Below are positions 6,190 through 9,263 of a stretch of DNA of 9,263 nucleotides, piece after piece. The position numbers were made by a program, and so were the translations under genes. The DNA is taken from NCBI GenBank assembly GCA_025059435.1, contig JANXDK010000018.1:1-9263 (forward strand), read 5' to 3'. The notes beneath the pieces are model-generated. The model searched no databases. It had not been told where the DNA came from and saw only the letters and a list, made by a program, of their open reading frames with translations. This stretch comes from Thermoproteota archaeon (GTDB taxonomy: Archaea > Thermoproteota > EX4484-205 > JAAOZP01). Position 1 is the first letter of the stretch; each line of letters begins with the position of its first letter.

Positions 6190-6775
6190 GAGGAAAAGTG
6201 AGAAAATATTCTCTAAACTCGGTAATATGCTCGCCCCAGTGATAACCCCTACGGGCTTAACGATACTCGGCCTGCTATCTGCAGTTGTAGCAGCCTTCTT
6301 CTATTCCTATAACCATCTCTTTTTAGCTGGTTTAGCAATACTATTCTCAGGATTTTTCGATGTCCTCGATGGTGTTGTGGCAAGAATAACAAAGAGGGTA
6401 AGCGGGTTTGGCGGAACATTGGATGCTTTAGTAGACAGGTACACGGAGTTCTTCTATGTCCTCGGCCCAGCACTCGGAGGCTACATTGAATGGCCTCTAG
6501 CCTACGTTGCGATGTTCAGCGTAATAGCTTCCAGCTATGTTAGGGCCAGGGCTGAAAGCGTTGGGGAAATGGAGGACGCTTCAGTAGGAATCCTAGAGAG
6601 AGTCGAGAAGATAATAATAATATCTGTAGCAACTTTCTTAAATCCGTTTTTCAATTGGGCAATAATGTTCTCAATGATACTACTTATAGTATTCGGTCAA
6701 ATAACCGTTCTACAGAGGCTTTACGCAACTTGGAGATTCTGGGCTGCAAAGAAACCGGGTCAAACATTAATATGA
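6170..6775 (+). CDS. CDP-alcohol phosphatidyltransferase, probable archaetidylinositol phosphate synthase
   Basis: This integral membrane enzyme joins a CDP-activated lipid (CDP-archaeol in archaea) to a polar head-group alcohol. The complete family motif DGx2ARx8Gx3Dx3D is present: D67-G68, A71-R72, G81, D85 and D89, with an extra D64 just before. These aspartates bind the metal ions and CDP. Hydrophobic segments at about 28-45, 49-66, 93-125 (probably two), 145-160 and 162-180 give the usual six-helix fold. At 201 residues it has the length of the archaetidylinositol/phosphatidylinositol phosphate synthase group. The MLAPVITPTGLTILGLLSA start region also fits that group, whose acceptor is inositol-1-phosphate. 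Substrate cannot be proven from sequence; archaetidylserine or archaetidylglycerol phosphate synthase are alternatives. GTG 6170 is supported by the GGAGGGGG site and overlaps the regulator gene by 20 bp. Confidence 0.88.
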   Translation: MVLGSLRRKSEKIFSKLGNMLAPVITPTGLTILGLLSAVVAAFFYSYNHLFLAGLAILFSGFFDVLDGVVARITKRVSGFGGTLDALVDRYTEFFYVLGPALGGYIEWPLAYVAMFSVIASSYVRARAESVGEMEDASVGILERVEKIIIISVATFLNPFFNWAIMFSMILLIVFGQITVLQRLYATWRFWAAKKPGQTLI

Positions 6776-6776
6776 G

Positions 6777-6786
6777 CTAAGCTTAG
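6777..6786. repeat. Perfect 10-bp palindrome between two operon genes
   Basis: CTAAGCTTAG begins one base after the phosphatidyltransferase stop. It is too short to act as a terminator by itself, but it could be a half-site or symmetric protein-binding site. The function is unknown, and the match may be chance in AT-rich sequence. Confidence 0.25.
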
Positions 6787-6803
6787 TTATAGGTGTAGTC
6801 GCC

Positions 6804-6986
6804 TTGGGAAAGGTGGATAAGGGTGTTGAATGCAATGTTGAAGGTTGCCGGAATAAAGCTTTAAGGTCGGTTTCTTTCAAAAACGCTAGTGAAGCAGGAC
6901 TTAAATTGAACGGGGAGAGCAGGAGGGCGTACTTATGTGAGGCTCACTATAGGGAGTTTAAGAAGGCTAGGAGAAGTAATAGATAA
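6804..6986 (+). CDS. Small zinc-binding protein (Cys3-His), function unknown
   Basis: This 60-residue basic protein has a probable zinc site made by C10 and C15 (ECNVEGC) and C45 and H48 (YLCEAHY). The middle (RSVSFKNASEAGLKLNGESRRAYL) is likely a beta-rich turn region, and the tail is Lys/Arg-rich (REFKKARRSNR). This layout of two short metal knuckles around a basic core suggests an RNA- or ribosome-associated protein, which is inference. I recall similar small proteins in other crenarchaea but no function. The start is TTG 6804, with AGGTG at 6791-6795 as a ribosome binding site 8 nt away; no in-frame ATG is nearby. It follows the phosphatidyltransferase by 28 bp, so it is probably the last gene of the S26e operon. 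Confidence 0.8.
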   Translation: MGKVDKGVECNVEGCRNKALRSVSFKNASEAGLKLNGESRRAYLCEAHYREFKKARRSNR

Positions 6987-7049
6987 GGTTGAGAGAATGC
7001 GATGGAAGCCATTCTAGTTTACACCCTCATCGATTTGTACATATGTTGA

Positions 7050-7056
7050 TTTTTTT
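7050..7056 (+). terminator. Oligo-T terminator of the S26e operon
   Basis: A T7 run is followed directly by A9 (7057-7065), 63 bp after the last stop codon of the operon. Archaeal RNA polymerase terminates at such T runs. The 224-bp gap before ThrRS (6987-7210) holds this tract and the thrS promoter; I see no gene or RNA in the rest. Confidence 0.55.
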
Positions 7057-7175
7057 AAAAAAAAATAGGCACCTGGCTTTTAGCTTTAAACCAATCATAC
7101 CATGAAATTTATGCTTAATATATTGAACCATTTTAGCTATTGGAATCACAATTACTAATCCGAATAAATGTAAGG

Positions 7176-7186
7176 TTTTTATATTT
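7176..7186 (+). promoter_or_regulatory. TATA box of thrS
   Basis: TTTTTATATTT is centred about 30 bp before TTG 7211, so the predicted transcript starts within a few bases of the start codon. GGGAG at 7203-7207 is a possible ribosome binding site if transcription begins a little upstream. Confidence 0.6.
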
Positions 7187-7210
7187 GAAACACACAGAAA
7201 GCGGGAGAGC

Positions 7211-9118
7211 TTGAGAATATTACTTATTCATTGTGAGAGGTTCGAGTATATTGTTAGGGATAAGGCTGTTGAAGAAGCTGAGGAGCTTGACGAATCGAAT
7301 AGAGCAGGCAGGTTTGAGAACGTCCTAGTAGTATTCACAAGCGTTGAGAAGGAGGACGTTAAGGATCCGGAGGGAGTTGTAGGACAAGCCGGTAAAGAGA
7401 TACTTGAGGTGTATAGAAGCGTTAAGGCGAAGTGCATCCTATTATATCCTTATGCTCATCTATCAAGCGAGTTAGCTGGAGCAATTGATGCAATGAGTAT
7501 CCTCAAGAAGTTACATGCGATTCTCCTCCAGGAAGGTGTCGAAGTTCATAGGGCTGCTTTCGGCTGGTATAAGGGCTTTACTCTTGTGAACTTTGGTCAT
7601 GCGCTCGCCGAGCTCTCGAGAAGCATTAGGCCAGGGATTGTGGAAAAGCATGTTGAGAAGAAGGACAAGTTCCATAGGTTCATAATTATGGATGAAGACG
7701 GTGTTGAATACGAGGTTGATAAGGCGAATTGGAGAGATTGTGAAGCGTTCTCTAAGTCGGGGACGAGGATAAGCCTTCTAAAGACTTTCGTCAGAAACGA
7801 GCTGGAGGGGAAGGCTGGAGGGGGAAAGGAGCCGAGCCATATCGTAAACATGAGGAAGCTTGAGCTAGTTGATTATTGTCCTGAGAGCGACGCTGGGAAT
7901 ATGAAGTGGTATCCCAACGGCATGCTTGTAAAAGACCTCATAATGGACTATGCTTTCAAAAAAGTTGCATTACCGTGGGGAGCTATGAAGATGCAGAATC
8001 CCCTATTGTACAGGACGGATGTGGAAGCTATAAGACAGCTCCAGGGCGAGTTTCATGAGAGGGATTATAGGGTTGAAGACAACCTTGTTCTGAGGTTTGC
8101 AAGCGACCCGGGAGCATTCCCATTCGTCCAGAAGACGGTTTTCACCTATAAGAACATGCCTTTCAAAGTGTATGAGGAGGCGATATGTTTCAGAAAGGAG
8201 CAGAAGGGCGAGCTGACAGGGCTTATGAGAGTCAGGAACTTCTGGATGACCGACATGCATGCGTTCTGTATGAATGACGAGCAGGCTTGTGAAGAATATT
8301 TCAATCTAAGCCTAATGTTCGGCAGGCTTATGGATAATATCATAGCAGGTGGGAACTGGATTCTCGGATTCGAGGTCGTAGAAGAATATTACGAGAGGTA
8401 TAAGGAGCTTTTCAGGAGGATAGTTAAAGCTCTAAGGGTCCCAGCTTTCTTCAAGCTTATGAGGGAAATGACTCATTACTATGCTTTCAAAAACGAGTTT
8501 CAAGCGATATTACCGAACGGGGAGAACCTTCAAATCTCGACGGTTCAATGGGACGTGAAGAACGGGGAGAGGTTCAACATCTGCTACTATGATGCTGACG
8601 GTGTTAAGAAGCCTGTTGGAGTTATCATCCACGCCTCATCCTTCGGAAGCGTTGAGAGAGCAGTGGCTGCGATGCTTGAGAACGCTGCCGGCAGGGTTTC
8701 AGAAGGAAAGCCCCCGATGCTTCCAGTCTGGCTCTCACCGGAGCAGGTTAGAATAATACCTGTGGATGTTGGGAAACACTTGGAGCAGAGCATCAGGGTT
8801 GCGGAGAGGCTTGAGAAAGAGGGTGCTAGGGTTGGCGTTGACGACAGGAACATGACCGTTTCGAAAAGGGTTGCTGAGGCGAAGACCCATTGGATACCCT
8901 TCATAATAGTCTATGGAGACAGGGAGGAGCAGAGCGGAAACCTGAGGATCGTGGTAAGGGAGGAGTCTACTCTGGAAAAAGACCATGTTGAGGAGATGAG
9001 CCTGGAGGAATTCGCAGTATACTTTAGGAAGAAGGTTGAAGGGATGCCGACTAGGCCTCTTTATGTCCCCAGAGAATTAAGCAGGAGAATCATCTTCGTG
9101 CCCATGCGGAGCTCTTAG
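7211..9118 (+). CDS. thrS: Threonyl-tRNA synthetase, archaeal type with editing domain
   Basis: This class IIa synthetase charges tRNA-Thr and removes mischarged serine. The N-terminal archaeal editing domain (about 1-145, D-aminoacyl-tRNA deacylase fold) is intact, with H83 in YPYAHLSSELA, Y120-K121 in FGWYKGF and E134 in LAELSR. These are the positions I recall as catalytic in Pyrococcus abyssi. The catalytic domain (about 230-510) shows YPNGMLVKDLIMDY, motif 2 CFRKEQKGELTGLMRVRNFWMTDMH (326-350), and STVQWDVKNGERFNICY with IIHASSFGSVERAVAAML (472-489). The anticodon-binding domain (about 510-620) begins LPVWLSPEQVRIIPV. H350 and H474 match two bacterial zinc ligands; the third, a Cys, is replaced by Asp in RFASDPG. 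The 635-residue length is that of the full enzyme. This contrasts with some crenarchaea in which editing and catalysis are separate genes. The start is TTG 7211, giving the family N-terminus MRILLIH. Confidence 0.97.
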   Translation: MRILLIHCERFEYIVRDKAVEEAEELDESNRAGRFENVLVVFTSVEKEDVKDPEGVVGQAGKEILEVYRSVKAKCILLYPYAHLSSELAGAIDAMSILKKLHAILLQEGVEVHRAAFGWYKGFTLVNFGHALAELSRSIRPGIVEKHVEKKDKFHRFIIMDEDGVEYEVDKANWRDCEAFSKSGTRISLLKTFVRNELEGKAGGGKEPSHIVNMRKLELVDYCPESDAGNMKWYPNGMLVKDLIMDYAFKKVALPWGAMKMQNPLLYRTDVEAIRQLQGEFHERDYRVEDNLVLRFASDPGAFPFVQKTVFTYKNMPFKVYEEAICFRKEQKGELTGLMRVRNFWMTDMHAFCMNDEQACEEYFNLSLMFGRLMDNIIAGGNWILGFEVVEEYYERYKELFRRIVKALRVPAFFKLMREMTHYYAFKNEFQAILPNGENLQISTVQWDVKNGERFNICYYDADGVKKPVGVIIHASSFGSVERAVAAMLENAAGRVSEGKPPMLPVWLSPEQVRIIPVDVGKHLEQSIRVAERLEKEGARVGVDDRNMTVSKRVAEAKTHWIPFIIVYGDREEQSGNLRIVVREESTLEKDHVEEMSLEEFAVYFRKKVEGMPTRPLYVPRELSRRIIFVPMRSS

Positions 9119-9198
9119 AAAAGGTTGAGCAGGATGCTTGCAACCATACTCGTAAGGAAGAGAAGCAGAAGAATTATCGCGACGACCTTCCTGTTCAT
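9115..9198 (-). CDS. 27-residue single-span membrane microprotein
   Basis: From ATG 9198 the minus strand encodes a basic start (MNRK), then about 20 hydrophobic residues (VVAIILLLLFLTSMVASILL) and a short NLF end. This is the layout of a single membrane helix with its N-terminus in the cytoplasm. A good ribosome binding site, GGAGTGA (9206-9212), lies 7 nt before the ATG, and an in-frame TAG lies further upstream, so the frame is not a fragment of a longer one. The stop overlaps the ThrRS stop as TTAG. No family is recognised. Such peptides can be subunits of membrane complexes, but nothing here shows a partner. Against it: 27 codons can occur by chance, and an opposing 27-codon frame exists on the plus strand. 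It is not a Sec61-beta, because the cytoplasmic part is missing. Confidence 0.5.
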   Translation of the reverse strand: MNRKVVAIILLLLFLTSMVASILLNLF

Positions 9199-9205
9199 TA
9201 AACAG

Positions 9206-9212
9206 TCACTCC
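9206..9212 (-). promoter_or_regulatory. Ribosome binding site of the membrane microprotein
   Basis: Minus-strand GGAGTGA resembles the archaeal GGAGGTGA site with one G missing and lies 7 nt before ATG 9198. Several longer genes in this window lack so clear a site, which raises the chance that the microgene is translated. Confidence 0.45.
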
Positions 9213-9263
9213 TGTGAAATACTTGTGAACCCTAAGAAGCTGGATGGTTAAGCCTACTACTAT

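Noticed and set aside
7011..7049. Region after the zinc protein with a short ATG frame of about 12-15 codons
   Set aside because: It is too short, shows no start signals, and ends at the T7 terminator tract.
7102..7158. 18-codon frame in the thrS upstream region, possible leader peptide
   Set aside because: It has no ribosome binding site or properly spaced TATA box and no run of Thr codons. Attenuation by leader peptides is also not known for archaeal ThrRS.
9134..9217. Plus-strand 27-codon frame antisense to the membrane microprotein
   Set aside because: It is very Arg/Lys-rich in its middle as expected for the complement of a Leu-rich membrane helix, and its possible ribosome binding site (GAGCAGG) is weak and too close.

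Overview
The window is almost certainly from a hyperthermophilic archaeon of the Thermoproteota (Crenarchaeota) or a close relative. The evidence is archaeal/eukaryotic-type information-processing genes (Nop5, fibrillarin, S26e, S30e, archaeal ProRS, and archaeal ThrRS with its own editing domain). AGG/AGA arginine and ATA isoleucine codons are heavily used, TTG starts are frequent, and TATA boxes lie about 26-30 bp before start codons, implying leaderless or very short-leader mRNAs. I cannot name the genus.

Layout. Positions 1-900 hold a decayed FGGY-family (glycerol/xylulose-type) sugar kinase. It keeps a good promoter, but it is broken by two single-base frameshifts that cancel each other and it lacks the whole C-terminal domain. 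Facing it on the minus strand is the small ribosomal protein gene S30e (887-1060). An AT-rich gap (1061-1405) carries the S30e promoter and that of an unidentified 68-residue protein (1406-1612). Next come nop5 and fibrillarin, overlapping by four bases and encoding two of the core C/D-box RNA 2'-O-methylation proteins. They converge tail-to-tail on a minus-strand pair, prolyl-tRNA synthetase followed by RNase HII. RNase HII ends in a PCNA-binding motif.

An 88-bp divergent promoter region separates proS from a plus-strand cluster: S26e, a PadR-type regulator, a CDP-alcohol phosphatidyltransferase (probably archaetidylinositol phosphate synthase) and a small zinc-binding protein. The first three are joined by 1-bp and 20-bp overlaps, and the cluster ends at a T7 tract. 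A 224-bp gap then leads to full-length threonyl-tRNA synthetase. At the right edge a minus-strand microgene with a good ribosome binding site encodes a 27-residue, single-membrane-span peptide that overlaps the ThrRS stop codon.

Most of the window is core translation and RNA-modification machinery. I found no CRISPR array, insertion sequence, tRNA, rRNA or convincing C/D-box sRNA. The points worth following are the kinase relic, the membrane microprotein, the 68-residue orphan upstream of nop5, the regulator plus lipid-synthesis gene in a ribosomal-protein operon, and the PIP box of RNase HII.
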